From Elioraea tepidiphila DSM 17972 (lineage in GTDB: Bacteria; Pseudomonadota; Alphaproteobacteria; Acetobacterales; Acetobacteraceae): a stretch of DNA of 64,000 nt. The stretch's first letter is position 1, and the number at the start of each line of letters is the position of its first letter. Of the stretch, positions 17,973 through 28,288 are shown in pieces. A program made the position numbers and the translations under genes. The stretch spans positions 23,655 to 87,654 of the forward strand of contig NZ_KB899931.1 in assembly GCF_000378465.1 (NCBI RefSeq). Direction: 5' to 3'. The notes beneath the pieces were generated by a model. The model did no database searches. It had not been told where the DNA came from and saw nothing but the letters and a program-made list of their open reading frames with translations.

Positions 17973-18167
17973 TCAGGCGCGGCCGATCAGCGGGCGGCGC
18001 AGCCGACGGCTCGGACGGTCGAGCACCAGATGCGCTGCGGCGAGCAGCAGCAGGGCCGTGTCGCGCCGCCCCTCATCGGAAGCGGAGCGCGCCATGCGGA
18101 GCAGCTTGTCGGACAGCATCAGCGGGCTCGGGCCGGCGGGCGGAGCGGTCTTCACCAGGGCAGGCAT
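17973..18167 (-). CDS. Small hypothetical protein, 64 residues
   Basis: A short gene beginning MPALVKTAPPAGPSP and rich in Ala, Leu and Arg (TALLLLAAAHLVLDRPSRR). The AGGAGG just upstream of ATG 18167 is a near-perfect ribosome-binding site, which is the main reason to call it real. No motif or family is recognised; a single amphipathic helix is likely. It lies between tRNA-Gln and the diguanylate cyclase, on the same strand as both. Confidence 0.55.
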   Translation of the reverse strand: MPALVKTAPPAGPSPLMLSDKLLRMARSASDEGRRDTALLLLAAAHLVLDRPSRRLRRPLIGRA

Positions 18168-18275
18168 GGTCACCTCCTCAGCAGCAGTCCCATCACGCAG
18201 GAGCATGAGCGGGATGCGTAACCAAACGGTGAACGCGACCATATGCTTCCCGGTTGCCACCGGATGTGAGGACGC

Positions 18276-19937
18276 TCACGCAGCGACCGCCCAGCCCTCG
18301 GCCGAGACGCGGTCACGCCCCGCGGCCTTGGCCGCGTAGAGCGCGCGATCGGCCGCGGCGAGCAGCACGCGCGGCTCCGCCGGTCCGAGCGGCACCATCG
18401 AGGCCGCGCCGATGCTGGCCGTGACGAAGCCAAGCGGCGAGCCCTCGTGCAGCAGCATCATGTCGTGCAGCGCGGCGCGGATCCGCTCCCCGACCGCGAC
18501 CGCGCCGGGCACGTCGCTGTCGGGCAGCAGCACCGCGAACTCCTCGCCGCCGAGGCGCGCGGCGAGATCGTAGGGGCGGAGCTGCATCGCCATCAGCAGC
18601 CCGGCGACGCGCATCAGGCAGGCGTCGCCCTCGAGATGGCCGTAGCGGTCGTTGAACTGCTTGAAATGGTCGAGATCGATGATCAGCACGGCGACGGGCG
18701 TGGCCTCGCGCAGGCCGCGCTTCCAGGCCGCCTCCAGAGCGAGATCGAAGGCGCGGCGGTTGGCGAGGCCGGTCAGCGAATCCCGCTCGGCCAGATCGAT
18801 CAGCAGGCGGTTCGCGGCCTCAAGTTCGCTGTTGCTGGCCTCCAACGCCTCTTGCCGCCGTGCGATCTCGCTGGTCATGCGCCTGAAGGCCTGCTTCAGG
18901 ATCTCGAACTCGCCATACCACGCCCCGGTCGGCAACGGCGGCGACGGTGCCCCGGACGCCAAGGCCCTGGCGGCATCGGTCAGGGCTAGCACGGGACGGC
19001 CGATCGCCCTGCGCGCCATCGCCATCGCTGTGGTAATGCCGAGAGCCGCGGTCAGCAGCGCCAGCACGAGTGTGACCAGCATCTCGCGGTCGAGCGGACG
19101 GAGCACCGCCACACTGTCGATCCCGACCGCGAGCGCGAGCCCCATCGAGAGCATGTGTGCGAAGCCGACGATGCTGTCCCGGCCCTCCGCGTCCTGGAGC
19201 TCGGCCCAACCCAACGGAGCCGACAGCACGGTCTCGACAAGCCGCCGCGACGTCTCCTCGGCGTGGCCGGACGGCTGCGGATACTCAGCAACGACAAGGC
19301 CGTCGTCGCTGACGAGCACCGCGAACCGAGCAAGTTCCGAGCCGGCCTCGCTGCCCGCGACCTGGCGCACCATCCAGTCGAGATCGAGCTCGGCGGTAAG
19401 CAGGGCTGGCTTATCCGGGGCCCTGCCGGCCTCGTCTGGGATCGCCAACGCCACCGGCAGCACGACCTCGGCCGTAAGGCGCGACACGACCGGGGTACCA
19501 AGCACGACCTCGCCGGTCGCAAGCGCGTGCCGCACGAATGGACGGTCGGCCAACGAGATACCCGGAGCGAGGCCCACGCCGGTGCATCGTACGCGCCCGT
19601 CACCGTCGACCACGGCAACGCGCCGGATGAAGGGATGGGAGTCGGCCATCCGGGCAGCGCCCGCCACGCACTCGGCCGGTGTCGCCGACCAGCGAGAAGC
19701 GTCGGCGGCACCGGCGCGCATCGCCAGCTTCACCGAGTCGAGGAGCTCCTCGAACAGCCTGACCGAGGCCATCGCCGCCTGCTGTTGACGCTCGCCCACC
19801 GCGCGAAGGTTCTCGGCGCGCGCCACGATCGCCAGATGCGTCATGAGCAGTAGGGCAGGCGCGACCGCCACCAACACCAACAGCAGGGCAAGACGACCAA
19901 TGCCGCTGCGAAGAAAACGCTCCGCCATTGGAACCAC
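18276..19937 (-). CDS. Membrane diguanylate cyclase with periplasmic sensor domain
   Basis: A 553-residue c-di-GMP synthase. Membrane helix 1 (GRLALLLVLVAVAPALLLM) is followed by a ~240-residue periplasmic Cache-like sensor, a second helix (LVTLVLALLTAALGITTAM), a HAMP-like linker (RPVLALTDAARALAS), a short coiled coil, and a C-terminal GGDEF domain. The active site is GGEEF near residue 460. Five residues before it lies RPYD, an intact RxxD inhibitory site, so activity should be product-inhibited. No EAL or HD-GYP domain is present, so it only makes c-di-GMP. The ligand sensed is unknown. Confidence 0.93.
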   Translation of the reverse strand: MVPMAERFLRSGIGRLALLLVLVAVAPALLLMTHLAIVARAENLRAVGERQQQAAMASVRLFEELLDSVKLAMRAGAADASRWSATPAECVAGAARMADSHPFIRRVAVVDGDGRVRCTGVGLAPGISLADRPFVRHALATGEVVLGTPVVSRLTAEVVLPVALAIPDEAGRAPDKPALLTAELDLDWMVRQVAGSEAGSELARFAVLVSDDGLVVAEYPQPSGHAEETSRRLVETVLSAPLGWAELQDAEGRDSIVGFAHMLSMGLALAVGIDSVAVLRPLDREMLVTLVLALLTAALGITTAMAMARRAIGRPVLALTDAARALASGAPSPPLPTGAWYGEFEILKQAFRRMTSEIARRQEALEASNSELEAANRLLIDLAERDSLTGLANRRAFDLALEAAWKRGLREATPVAVLIIDLDHFKQFNDRYGHLEGDACLMRVAGLLMAMQLRPYDLAARLGGEEFAVLLPDSDVPGAVAVGERIRAALHDMMLLHEGSPLGFVTASIGAASMVPLGPAEPRVLLAAADRALYAAKAAGRDRVSAEGWAVAA

Positions 19938-20107
19938 AGCCTTTGCTCAGGTCACGCCAGGACGTGGCGTAGGTCGCATCATCGACAACAAGAATGAACA
20001 ACAGGAAAACGGCGCAGGTTGTTGATGCAGCTTGACGCGCGCCGGCACTTGCAGGACCGTCCGGCTGCACACGCGGCGATCCAACGCCGCCAGCGGAGGA
20101 GACGACC

Positions 20108-21304
20108 ATGACACCGATCCGCCTTGCAACGGCAGGGCTTGTCCTGCTGTCCGCCCCGGCCCTCGGCCAGCAGCAGGTCCCCGCCTGGGCCCAGGGCCGT
20201 CCCGATCACATGGCGCAGAGCACGCTCGCACCCCACCCACCGCGCATGACCGTCACGGCGCCGGGCGATGTGCCGATGAACCGTCTGCGCGTGCCGCAGG
20301 GGTTCCGCGTCGAGCTCTGGGCCCACGGCATGCCTGGGGCGCGCATGATGGCGCTCGGCGATCAGGGCACGGTGTTCGTCGGGACCCGCGTGATCGGCCG
20401 CGTGTATGCGGTCACCGACCAGGGCGGAAGCCGCAGCCATCGCATCCTCGCCGAAGGGCTGACCCAGCCCAACGGCATCGCCTTCAAGGATGGCGCGCTC
20501 ACGGTGATGGCGATCAATCAGGTACTGCGCTGGGAGGGGATCGAGGGACGGCTCGCCAACCCCGGCACGCCGGCCGATCTGACGGCCGCGTTCGACATGC
20601 CGCCCGATCAGCATCACGGCTGGAAGTTCACCGCCTTCGGGCCGGACGGGCGCCTCTATACGAACATCGGCGTGCCCTGCAACATCTGCACCTTCGACCG
20701 CGACCGCTTCGCGCTGATCGTGAGCTTCCGCCCCGACGGATCGGACCGGCGCATCGAGGCGCGCGGCATCCGCAACTCGGTGGGCTTCGACTGGCATCCG
20801 GTGACGCGCGAGCTCTGGGCCACCAACAACGGCCGCGACTGGGCCGGCAATGACGAGCCGCACGACACGCTGCATCGCATCCGCCGCTCCGGCGAGGATC
20901 ACGGCTTCCCCTGGTGCGTGGGCATGTGGGCCGATCCGGCGATGGAGCGGCGCCAGTGCAGCGAGTTCGAGCAGCCGGCCGCCTCGCTCGGCCCGCACAC
21001 CGCGCCGCTCGGGATGCGGTTCTACACCGGCACGATGTTCCCCGAGGCCTATCGCGGCGCGATGTTCATCGCCCGGCGCGGTTCGTGGAACCGCGAGGCC
21101 AAGATCGGCTACGACGTGGTGGTGGCGAAGCTCGACGCGCAAGGCAACGTGACCTCGGTCGAGCCGTTCCTCACCGGATTGCTGGACGAGCAGGCGCAGC
21201 AGTTCCACGGGCGACCGGTGGACGTGTTGCAGCTGCGCGACGGCTCGCTGCTGGTGAGCGACGAGCAGAACGGCGCGATCTACCGCGTCACCTACGGCGG
21301 CTGA
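20108..21304 (+). CDS. PQQ-type glucose/sorbosone dehydrogenase family protein
   Basis: A 398-residue secreted beta-propeller protein. A signal peptide (LATAGLVLLSAPALGQQ) precedes repeats typical of the GDH-B/sorbosone dehydrogenase family: LRVPQGFRVELWAHG, LTQPNGIAFKDG, HHGWKFTAFGPDGRLY, and ARGIRNSVGFDWHP with the catalytic-type His. It contains several Cys (VPCNICTFD, FPWCVG, QCSEF). It should oxidise an aldose or related sugar in the periplasm with PQQ as cofactor. The dihaem cytochrome immediately downstream overlaps its stop by one base and is the obvious electron acceptor. Substrate unknown. Confidence 0.88.
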   Translation: MTPIRLATAGLVLLSAPALGQQQVPAWAQGRPDHMAQSTLAPHPPRMTVTAPGDVPMNRLRVPQGFRVELWAHGMPGARMMALGDQGTVFVGTRVIGRVYAVTDQGGSRSHRILAEGLTQPNGIAFKDGALTVMAINQVLRWEGIEGRLANPGTPADLTAAFDMPPDQHHGWKFTAFGPDGRLYTNIGVPCNICTFDRDRFALIVSFRPDGSDRRIEARGIRNSVGFDWHPVTRELWATNNGRDWAGNDEPHDTLHRIRRSGEDHGFPWCVGMWADPAMERRQCSEFEQPAASLGPHTAPLGMRFYTGTMFPEAYRGAMFIARRGSWNREAKIGYDVVVAKLDAQGNVTSVEPFLTGLLDEQAQQFHGRPVDVLQLRDGSLLVSDEQNGAIYRVTYGG

Positions 21305-21879
21305 TGCGAGGCATTCGTTCCGGGGCCGCGGCGCTCGCCGCGGCCCTTTTCTGCGCCCCGCTCGCCGCCGCACCCGAACAGGCCGAGCTCTGCGCCGCCT
21401 GCCACGGCGCGCGCGGCGTGTCGGCACTGGAGGACGTGCCCTCGCTTGCCGGCCAGCCGGAGACGTTCCTCACCCTGCAGATGATCCTGTTCCGCGAGCG
21501 CATCCGCCGCTTCGAGCCGATGAACGCGGCGATGCGCGGCATCGGCGATGCCGAGGTCGAGGCGCTCGCGCGCTTCTATGCCGCGCTGCCGCCGGCAAGG
21601 CCGGAGACGGCACCGGATCCTGAGCGGGCCTCGCGCGGCCGCGCGCTTTCGGCCCGGCATCGCTGCGGCGTCTGCCATCTCGCCGACTATGCCGGACAGG
21701 CCCAGGTGCCGCGGCTCTCCGGCCAGCGCGAGGACTATCTGCTGCACGCGATGCGCGACTACCAGGCCGGCACGCGCCAGGGCACCGACACCTCGATGCA
21801 GGCGGTGCTGTACGGGCTCAGCGAGCGCGATCTCGCCGATCTCGCGCACTATCTCGCGACGGTGCCGGCAGCGCGCTGA
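21304..21879 (+). CDS. Dihaem cytochrome c, c4-like
   Basis: A 191-residue protein with signal peptide ([15 protein letters not shown]) and two class I cytochrome domains, each with one haem motif: CAACH in the first and CGVCH in the second. Met residues in the two LxxQ/YLxxAM regions are plausible distal ligands. It begins TGATG with the end of the sugar dehydrogenase, so the two are co-translated and form one electron-transfer pair. The last 62 bp overlap the 3' end of rsmA on the opposite strand. Confidence 0.88.
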   Translation: MRGIRSGAAALAAALFCAPLAAAPEQAELCAACHGARGVSALEDVPSLAGQPETFLTLQMILFRERIRRFEPMNAAMRGIGDAEVEALARFYAALPPARPETAPDPERASRGRALSARHRCGVCHLADYAGQAQVPRLSGQREDYLLHAMRDYQAGTRQGTDTSMQAVLYGLSERDLADLAHYLATVPAAR

Positions 21880-22681
21880 GGGCCAGCCGCTCGAACTCCG
21901 CGACGCTCAGCGTCTCCGCGCGGCGCACAGGGTCGATCCCCGCCTGCGCCAGCAGGGCGTCGGGCTCGCCGAGCGGCCTCAGCGCGCTCCGCAGCATCTT
22001 GCGCCGCTGCCCGAACGCCGCCGCGGTGACGCGCTCCATCGCGGCGAACAGGGCGCGCGGCGGCTGGTCCGCGCGGGGCACGAGATGCACCACCGCCGAG
22101 GCAACCTTGGGTGGCGGCGTGAAGGCGGCGGCCGGCAGGCGCAGCACGAGGCGCGCCTCGGCGATCCACTGCGCGAGCACCGAGAGCCGCCCGTACGCCT
22201 CGCTGCCCGGCGCGGCGACGATCCGCTCGGCGACCTCCTGCTGGAACATGAGCGTCAGGCTCTCGAACGCGGCTGCCTGCCCAAGCCAGCCCACCAGCAG
22301 CGGTGTGCCGATGTTGTAGGGCAGGTTCGCCACCACCTTGCGCGGCGGCGGCGCAAGCGCCGCGAGATCGACCGCGAGCGCATCCGCCTCGATGACGCGC
22401 AGCCGCTCGGGATGGGCGGCGACCAGATCGGCGAGGGCCGCGACGCAGCGCGGATCGCGCTCGATCGCCGTGACCGTCGCCGCCTCGGAGGCGAGCAGCG
22501 CGCGCGTGAGCCCGCCCGGCCCGGGACCGACCTCGATCGCGTGCCGCCCCTCCATCGCACCGGCCGCGCGCACGATCCGCGCGGTCAGGTTCAGATCGAG
22601 CAGGAAATGCTGGCCGAGCGATCGTCGCGCATCGAGGCCGAAACGCGCGATCACTTCGCGCAGCGGCGGCAGTCCGCTCAC
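21818..22681 (-). CDS. rsmA: 16S rRNA (adenine1518/1519-N6)-dimethyltransferase
   Basis: A 287-residue KsgA/RsmA methyltransferase that dimethylates two adjacent adenines in the 3' hairpin of 16S rRNA. Motifs: SLGQHFLLD at the N-terminus, the SAM-binding [13 protein letters not shown], acidic ERD, and catalytic NLPYNIGTP. The GTG start at 22681 shares GTGA with the pdxA stop. The final ~15 residues after the usual end are poorly conserved in look and lie antisense to the cytochrome gene. Confidence 0.96.
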   Translation of the reverse strand: MSGLPPLREVIARFGLDARRSLGQHFLLDLNLTARIVRAAGAMEGRHAIEVGPGPGGLTRALLASEAATVTAIERDPRCVAALADLVAAHPERLRVIEADALAVDLAALAPPPRKVVANLPYNIGTPLLVGWLGQAAAFESLTLMFQQEVAERIVAAPGSEAYGRLSVLAQWIAEARLVLRLPAAAFTPPPKVASAVVHLVPRADQPPRALFAAMERVTAAAFGQRRKMLRSALRPLGEPDALLAQAGIDPVRRAETLSVAEFERLALSALPAPSRDSARDRRDRAR

Positions 22682-23685
22682 GCCGCCCGCGCGCGCTCCC
22701 GCCGCGCCGCCATTGCGGCCGCGAGCTCGATCGCCGCGATCAGCGAGGAGGGATCGGCGATCCCCTGGCCGGCGATGTCGCAGGCGGTGCCGTGGTCGGG
22801 ACTGGTGCGCACGATCGGGAGGCCGAGCGTGACGTTCACGCCGCCGGCGAAGTCCAGCGTCTTGATCGGGATCAGCGCCTGGTCGTGATACATGCAGAGC
22901 GCGGCATCGTAGCCCGCCCGCGCGCGCTCGTGGAACAGGCTGTCGGCCGGGTGCGGCCCGCTGACCGCCAGTCCTTCGCCACGCAGGATCTCGATCGCGG
23001 GACGGATCGTTGCGATCTCCTCGCGTCCGATCGTGCCCTCCTCGCCGGCATGCGGGTTGAGCCCCGTCACCGCAAGACGCGGCCGGGCGATGCCGAAATC
23101 CGCCCGCAGCGCCGCGGCGACGATGCGCGCGGTCGCGACGATGCGCGCGGTCGTCAGCGCCGCCGGCACCTCTGCGAGCGGGATGTGCACCGTCACCGGC
23201 ACCACCTTGAGCAGCGGCGAGGCGAGCATCATCACCGGCACGCCGCCGCCGGCGAGCTCGGCGAGCCAGGTCGTGTGGCCGGCATGGCCGATCCCGCCCG
23301 CGAGCAGCGTGGTCTTGGCGAGCGGATTGGTGACCACCCCGCCCGCCTCGCCCGCGCGCGCGAGCGCCACCGCCCGCTCGACCGAGCGGATGATCGCCGG
23401 ACCATGCGCCGGGTCGGGCCGCCCGGGCTCGACGGGCGCGGCGAGCGGCTCGGGCAGGACCGGAAGGGCGCGCGGGAAGCTCGCCGCGCCCTCGGCGAGC
23501 GAGCCGACCGCGCGCACCGGCACGTCTCGGCCGAGATGTCGCGCGAGGGCCGCGAGCCGATCGGGATCGTCGATCGCGACGAAGCCTGGCCCCGACACGC
23601 GCAGGCGCGACCATGCGGCGAGCGCGATCTCGCCGCCGATCCCCGCCGGTTCGCCCATGGTCAGTGCGAGCGGCGCCGCACTCAC
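22678..23685 (-). CDS. pdxA: 4-hydroxythreonine-4-phosphate dehydrogenase
   Basis: A 335-residue NAD-dependent enzyme of the DXP-dependent vitamin B6 pathway; its product condenses with DXP through PdxJ to give pyridoxine phosphate. The start [19 protein letters not shown] is the family N-terminus. Conserved His of the metal site are seen in [12 protein letters not shown] and in [14 protein letters not shown]. It sits in the surA-pdxA-rsmA order conserved across proteobacteria, with ATGA overlap to surA and GTGA overlap to rsmA. Confidence 0.96.
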   Translation of the reverse strand: MSAAPLALTMGEPAGIGGEIALAAWSRLRVSGPGFVAIDDPDRLAALARHLGRDVPVRAVGSLAEGAASFPRALPVLPEPLAAPVEPGRPDPAHGPAIIRSVERAVALARAGEAGGVVTNPLAKTTLLAGGIGHAGHTTWLAELAGGGVPVMMLASPLLKVVPVTVHIPLAEVPAALTTARIVATARIVAAALRADFGIARPRLAVTGLNPHAGEEGTIGREEIATIRPAIEILRGEGLAVSGPHPADSLFHERARAGYDAALCMYHDQALIPIKTLDFAGGVNVTLGLPIVRTSPDHGTACDIAGQGIADPSSLIAAIELAAAMAARRERARAA

Positions 23686-24950
23686 GCGCGGAAGTCGATC
23701 TCGGCGCGGCGGCGCAGGTCGCGCATCATCTGGCGCGAGAGCAGATCGACGCGCTCGCGCAGGATCGTCTCGGTGATCGCCTCGGGGTTGGGCGCGGCGA
23801 GGTTCTCGGTTCGCCGGGCGCAGACCATCATCAGCGCCACGCCGTCCGGCGCGATCAGTGGCTGGGTGGCGCGACCCGCGGCAAGCCCGCCGAGAATCTG
23901 GCGGAGCTGCGGGGTCTGCGTCTCGAGCCGGATCTCGACCGGCTCGCCCACCTGCGCGCCGCCTGCCGCGCGCGCCGCCTGGGCCAGCGCATCGCAGCCG
24001 CGCGCGCTGTCCGAGACACGCCCAGCGGTCTCGACCTGGCGGATCTGCTGCGGGGTCGGCCGCTGCGGGTCGAGCGGCGCATCGAACGGGAACACCACCT
24101 GGCGCAGCGTCAGCAGGGTGGCCATGTCGCGGCCGACCTCGCGGCGGGCGCGCAATGTCACGATCGAGAACCCGCCGGCGGTGCGGATCGGCGTCGAGAC
24201 CGCGCCGGGCGGCATCTGCGTCACCACGGCCTCGACCTCGGGCTCGAGCTGACCGAGGCGGATCCAGCCCAGGTCCCCACCCTGTTCGGCCGACTGCGCC
24301 TGGCTGAACTGCGCGGCGACGGCGGCGAAGGGGGCACCCCGGCGCAGCTGCTCGATCAGATCGGCGGCCGTGCGTTCGGCCTCCGGTTCCTGGCGCGGAT
24401 CATCCACCGCGATGAACACCTCGGCGACCAGGAATTCGGGCTGGCCGGTCGCCGCCTCCAGCGCGCGCAGCCGCTCGCGCACCAGTTCCGGGTGCACCTC
24501 GGCCTGGGCACCGAGCTCGGCGCGCACCAGCTTGCTCCAGCCGATGGTCGCGCGCAGCTGGCCGTAGAGCGCGCGGATGTCGATCCCCTGGCGCGCGAGG
24601 CTGGCCCTGAGCCCGCCCGGGCTCATGTTGTTCTGCTGCTCGATCCGCCCGACCGCGGCGGCGATCTCGCCGTCGGTCACCAGGATGCGGCGCCGCTGCA
24701 CCTCCTGCAGGCGCAGCCGCTCATCGACCAGCAGCCGGCGCACCTGCGGCGTGATGCGGTCGAGCACCTCGGGCGTCATCGGCAGGCCGGCGGTAGCGGC
24801 GAACAGGCGGCGGCGCGCCTCGACGTCGAAGGTGGTGATGACGTCGCCGTTGACCACCGCGACGATCCCGGCGGATTGCGCACGCGCCGGCGGCGCGGCG
24901 GGCACGGCCGCGAGGACCGCCAGCAGGATCAGGGCAAGCGCACGTCGCAT
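23682..24950 (-). CDS. surA: Periplasmic chaperone / peptidyl-prolyl isomerase SurA
   Basis: A 422-residue chaperone for outer-membrane proteins. A signal peptide ([19 protein letters not shown]) is followed by the SurA N-terminal chaperone domain ([19 protein letters not shown]), then a clear parvulin domain ([14 protein letters not shown] to AGGFSIVTL, with [12 protein letters not shown]) and a less conserved second one. An in-frame ATG 12 bp upstream (24962) is an alternative start. It directly follows lptD, whose barrel is a known SurA client. Confidence 0.93.
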   Translation of the reverse strand: MRRALALILLAVLAAVPAAPPARAQSAGIVAVVNGDVITTFDVEARRRLFAATAGLPMTPEVLDRITPQVRRLLVDERLRLQEVQRRRILVTDGEIAAAVGRIEQQNNMSPGGLRASLARQGIDIRALYGQLRATIGWSKLVRAELGAQAEVHPELVRERLRALEAATGQPEFLVAEVFIAVDDPRQEPEAERTAADLIEQLRRGAPFAAVAAQFSQAQSAEQGGDLGWIRLGQLEPEVEAVVTQMPPGAVSTPIRTAGGFSIVTLRARREVGRDMATLLTLRQVVFPFDAPLDPQRPTPQQIRQVETAGRVSDSARGCDALAQAARAAGGAQVGEPVEIRLETQTPQLRQILGGLAAGRATQPLIAPDGVALMMVCARRTENLAAPNPEAITETILRERVDLLSRQMMRDLRRRAEIDFRA

Positions 24951-25003
24951 CGGCCCCTGCATAGGCCCGAAGCGGGCCGGCCGCAACGCCCGCCCGGCCG
25001 GCC

Positions 25004-27163
25004 TCACAGGGCCGAGAAGCCGATCTCGCCCACGGTCTTGAACACGACGGTGAAGATCAGATCGGTCCCCGCGCCGAGGGTGCCGGTGGTGGTGAAGCGG
25101 CGCAGATAGGTCGCGACGAAGGCGAAGCACTCGTCCTCGTAGCGCAGTCCCGCATAGGACTGGACCATCGCCTCGCGGGCGAGATCGCGGCGGGCGCCGA
25201 CCCAGCCGCTCCAGTTGCCCCAGATGCGCCCGCCGAGCGTGGCGCCGAGCTCGCGCCGCGCCGTGGGCTGAAGGGCCTCCGGCTGCGCCGGCGCGGTCAG
25301 ATACGAGACCGTGAGGTAGCGGCCGAAGCCGCTGAGCGTGACCGAGGCGTCGGCGAGCCGTGTCGAGAAGGTCTCGCGGTCGAGCCGCGTGCGGTAGGAC
25401 AGCGCCAGATGCTCGGAGGGGATGACGGTCAGCCGGCCGACATAGTCCGACCGCCGGCCTTCGAGCCCCGACCCGGCCGGGTAGAGCGCGTCGGTCGCCG
25501 CCCGCCAGGCCTGGCCGAACATGCCCTCGATCGTCACGCCGGGCAGGTACCAGGCGCCGCGCAGGCCGGCGTTGACGCGCAGCCCGCCGTCCAGCCGGTC
25601 GCGGCCGGGAAAGCGGTTGAAGCCGAAGAGGTAGGCGTCGGAGAACTCGAGATCGATGCTGTCCTCGTTCGGGATGCGCCGGTCCAGTCCGACATTCGGT
25701 CCGGCCACCACCTGCACGATCGGCTCGATCAGTTGGCTGCCCCACGACCCGCCCGGGCGCAGCAACGGCCAGCGCCAGGTGAGCGCCACCTGGGGATGCG
25801 CCCGGCCGATCGTGCCCGAGTCGCCGCCCGGCAGCGGTGTCGCGCTGGTGTCGCCGCCGACCTGATAGCCGAGCAGATCCAGATTGGCCTCGACCGTCCA
25901 GAGATCGCCGAAACTGCCACGCAGCGGCAGCATCCAGTTGACGCGCGAGGCAACGCGGCGGGTATCGGTGCCGAGCTGGCGGGTAGTGGCGAACACGCCG
26001 AGATCGCCGCGCCAGAGTCCGCCGAGCGGGTCCTGGATCCCGGTGATCTCGGCATAGGCGCGCGGCAACACCATCGGGATGCGGCGCGCGGCATCGAGCG
26101 TGCTGAGCCCCTGATAGAAATTGGCGTCCGCGCGCGCGTAGAAGTTGCTGCCGAAACCCTCGATGAACGGCGTGCTGACCAGCACGCCCGCGTTGCTGAA
26201 GGCGCCGATCCGGTAGCGGCGGATATAGTCGCGGTCCGAGGAGCGGCGCACGTCCCACCCCGCGCGCCACGTGTCGTCGAGGCTGAACCGGCCGGTCGAG
26301 ACGATGTTGCCGCGCCAGCGCGTCTCGTCCGGGTCGTAGGTGAAGCTGCCCGAGGTGACGACGAAGCCGGAGTTGAAACGCCGCCGCCACTCGCCGAACA
26401 GCACGCCCCCCTTGCGCGTCGTCACCATCGGCGAAAGCGTCAGGTCCTCGGACGGCGAGATCACCCAGTAATAGGGCTGGCGGTAGAAGGCGCCGAGAAA
26501 CGTGCTGGAACCGAAATCGGGAAACAGGAAGCCGGAGCGGCGCTTGGCCGACGGATCGGCATGCCAGAAATACGGCGTGTAGAACACCGGGATGCCGGCG
26601 ATCTGCAACGTGGCGTCGAAATACTCGACGGTCTTCTCTTGCTCGTCGTGAACGACGCGGTCGGCGCGGATCTGCCAGAGCGGCGACCGCTCGGGATTGT
26701 CGCGGCAGGCCTCGCAGGTCGAGTAGACCGCGCGCGCCATCTCGGTCACGCGGCCGCCCGAACGCACCGCACCGGCCGCGGCGAGGCGGCCGCCCTCGGC
26801 GAGCAGCGCGCGCAGTTCGCGGATCACCCCGTCGCGCAGATCCTCGGTGAGTTCCGCCTCCTCGGCGAAGAACACCTGCCCGTCGGGCTCCATCAGTACG
26901 ACCTCGCCGCGCGCGGTCGCGCGCCCGGTCGGGCGGTGGAACGTGACTTCCTGCGCGCGCAGGATACGGTCGCCCTGCCAGGCCTCGACCCCACCGCGCG
27001 CGATCACGAGATCGCGGTTCTCGTCATACTCGACCTCGCCGGCGGTGAAGGTGACGGGCTGACGCTCGGCCTCGGTCAGCGGGCGGCGCGTCTGCGCCGC
27101 GGCGGCGGCGGCGAGCAGCAGCGCGAGCGCCACGGCACCCGCGGCCTTGCGGCGGGACCGCAT
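25004..27163 (-). CDS. lptD: LPS-assembly outer-membrane protein LptD
   Basis: A 719-residue outer-membrane beta-barrel that inserts LPS into the outer leaflet with LptE. A signal peptide (AVALALLLAAAAAA) leads to an LptA/OstA-like beta-taco domain (about residues 35-140: VTFTAGEVEYDENRD, RAQEVTFHRPTGRATARG), then the LptD barrel with many aromatic-flanked strands. Cys pair CEAC near residue 160 and a Cys in YEDECFAF near the C-terminus could make the inter-domain disulfides required for LptD function. One base separates it from lptG. Confidence 0.95.
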   Translation of the reverse strand: MRSRRKAAGAVALALLLAAAAAAQTRRPLTEAERQPVTFTAGEVEYDENRDLVIARGGVEAWQGDRILRAQEVTFHRPTGRATARGEVVLMEPDGQVFFAEEAELTEDLRDGVIRELRALLAEGGRLAAAGAVRSGGRVTEMARAVYSTCEACRDNPERSPLWQIRADRVVHDEQEKTVEYFDATLQIAGIPVFYTPYFWHADPSAKRRSGFLFPDFGSSTFLGAFYRQPYYWVISPSEDLTLSPMVTTRKGGVLFGEWRRRFNSGFVVTSGSFTYDPDETRWRGNIVSTGRFSLDDTWRAGWDVRRSSDRDYIRRYRIGAFSNAGVLVSTPFIEGFGSNFYARADANFYQGLSTLDAARRIPMVLPRAYAEITGIQDPLGGLWRGDLGVFATTRQLGTDTRRVASRVNWMLPLRGSFGDLWTVEANLDLLGYQVGGDTSATPLPGGDSGTIGRAHPQVALTWRWPLLRPGGSWGSQLIEPIVQVVAGPNVGLDRRIPNEDSIDLEFSDAYLFGFNRFPGRDRLDGGLRVNAGLRGAWYLPGVTIEGMFGQAWRAATDALYPAGSGLEGRRSDYVGRLTVIPSEHLALSYRTRLDRETFSTRLADASVTLSGFGRYLTVSYLTAPAQPEALQPTARRELGATLGGRIWGNWSGWVGARRDLAREAMVQSYAGLRYEDECFAFVATYLRRFTTTGTLGAGTDLIFTVVFKTVGEIGFSAL

Positions 27164-27164
27164 C

Positions 27165-28280
27165 TCAGCCGTCCTCGAGATGCAGCAGCATCGCCACCGC
27201 CAGCATGAGCCCGACCCCCGTAGGGGTCCAGGCGGCGAGCATCACCGGCAGCGCGCCGCTGACGCCGAACTCGCCCACCACCTTGGTCAGCACGAACAGC
27301 GAGAACCCGGCGGCCACGCCCGCGCCGATCATCAGTCCGACGCCGCCGCGCCGCGACGGCCGCATCGAGAAGCCCGCCGCCACCAGCACCATCGTGCCGC
27401 CGAGCAACGGCAGCGCGAGCAGCGCGTTGAAGCGCAGCCGGTGGCGCTGGGCCGAGAACCCCGCCTCCTCGAGCACCGAGACGAAACCCGGCAGCGCCCA
27501 GAACGACAGCGTGTCGGGAGGGGCGAGCCCATCCTGCAGCCGTGCCACGGTGAGGTCGGTCGCGAGGGTCAGGGTCGCATTGCGCGGGCCCATGCGCTCG
27601 GCGCCGACCGCGGCGGCACCTTCGAGCCGCCAGCGCCGCGGCTCGAGCACCGCGCGTTCGGCCTCGATCCGTTCGAGGAAACGATCATCGGGGCCGAGTC
27701 GGAACACCGAGACGCGCTCGAGCGTGAGCTGGTCCGGCCCGACCGCGGCGATGCGCTCGCCGTGCAGGATCGCAGACCCGCCGCGCGCCAGCGCATCGTC
27801 GCGCTGCTTCACCCAGAGCCCGCCGCCGGAGAGGCCGAGCGTGCCCGCGCCACCACGCAGCAGCGTCGAGTCGAGCCGTTCCGCGCGCGCATAGAACATC
27901 GCCGAGACCGGACTGACGGCCGTGATCGCGACCAGCCCGAGCAGGGTCCCGGCCGCCACGGGGGCAGCGAGAAACTGCCATGCGGAGACTCCGGCCGCGC
28001 GCGCGACGATCAGCTCGGAGGAGCGCGTCAGCCGCCAGAACGCGACCAGCCCGCCGACCAGCACCGCGAAGGGCAGGATCTCGATCGCCATGAACGGCAG
28101 CTTGAGCGCGGTGATCTCGACCAGGCGGCCGAACGGCACGTCCGGCCGTCCGGCCGCGCGCCGGGTCAGCTCGATCACGTCGAACAGCGCGACGATCGCG
28201 ATCAGCCCGCCCAGCACCGACAGGGTTGAGAGGAGGAACACCCGCCCGACATAGATGGCGAGGACGCGCGGCACCCGCAT
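27165..28280 (-). CDS. lptG: LPS export ABC permease LptG
   Basis: A 371-residue YjgP/YjgQ-family inner-membrane protein. Three N-terminal helices (FLLSTLSVLGGLIAIVALF, LPFMAIEILPFAVLVGGLVAF, FLAAPVAAGTLLGLVAITAV) flank a periplasmic beta-jellyroll, and three more close the protein. With LptF and the ATPase LptB (not here) it extracts LPS and hands it to LptC-LptA-LptD. The Glu in SSELIVARAAG is the coupling-helix region. Gene order lptF-lptG-lptD is typical of alphaproteobacteria. Confidence 0.95.
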   Translation of the reverse strand: MRVPRVLAIYVGRVFLLSTLSVLGGLIAIVALFDVIELTRRAAGRPDVPFGRLVEITALKLPFMAIEILPFAVLVGGLVAFWRLTRSSELIVARAAGVSAWQFLAAPVAAGTLLGLVAITAVSPVSAMFYARAERLDSTLLRGGAGTLGLSGGGLWVKQRDDALARGGSAILHGERIAAVGPDQLTLERVSVFRLGPDDRFLERIEAERAVLEPRRWRLEGAAAVGAERMGPRNATLTLATDLTVARLQDGLAPPDTLSFWALPGFVSVLEEAGFSAQRHRLRFNALLALPLLGGTMVLVAAGFSMRPSRRGGVGLMIGAGVAAGFSLFVLTKVVGEFGVSGALPVMLAAWTPTGVGLMLAVAMLLHLEDG

Positions 28281-28288
28281 GCCCGGCC

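Noticed and set aside
17973..18167. A toxin-antitoxin unit beside tRNA-Gln
   Set aside because: Only one short gene is present and it has no toxin or antitoxin signature.
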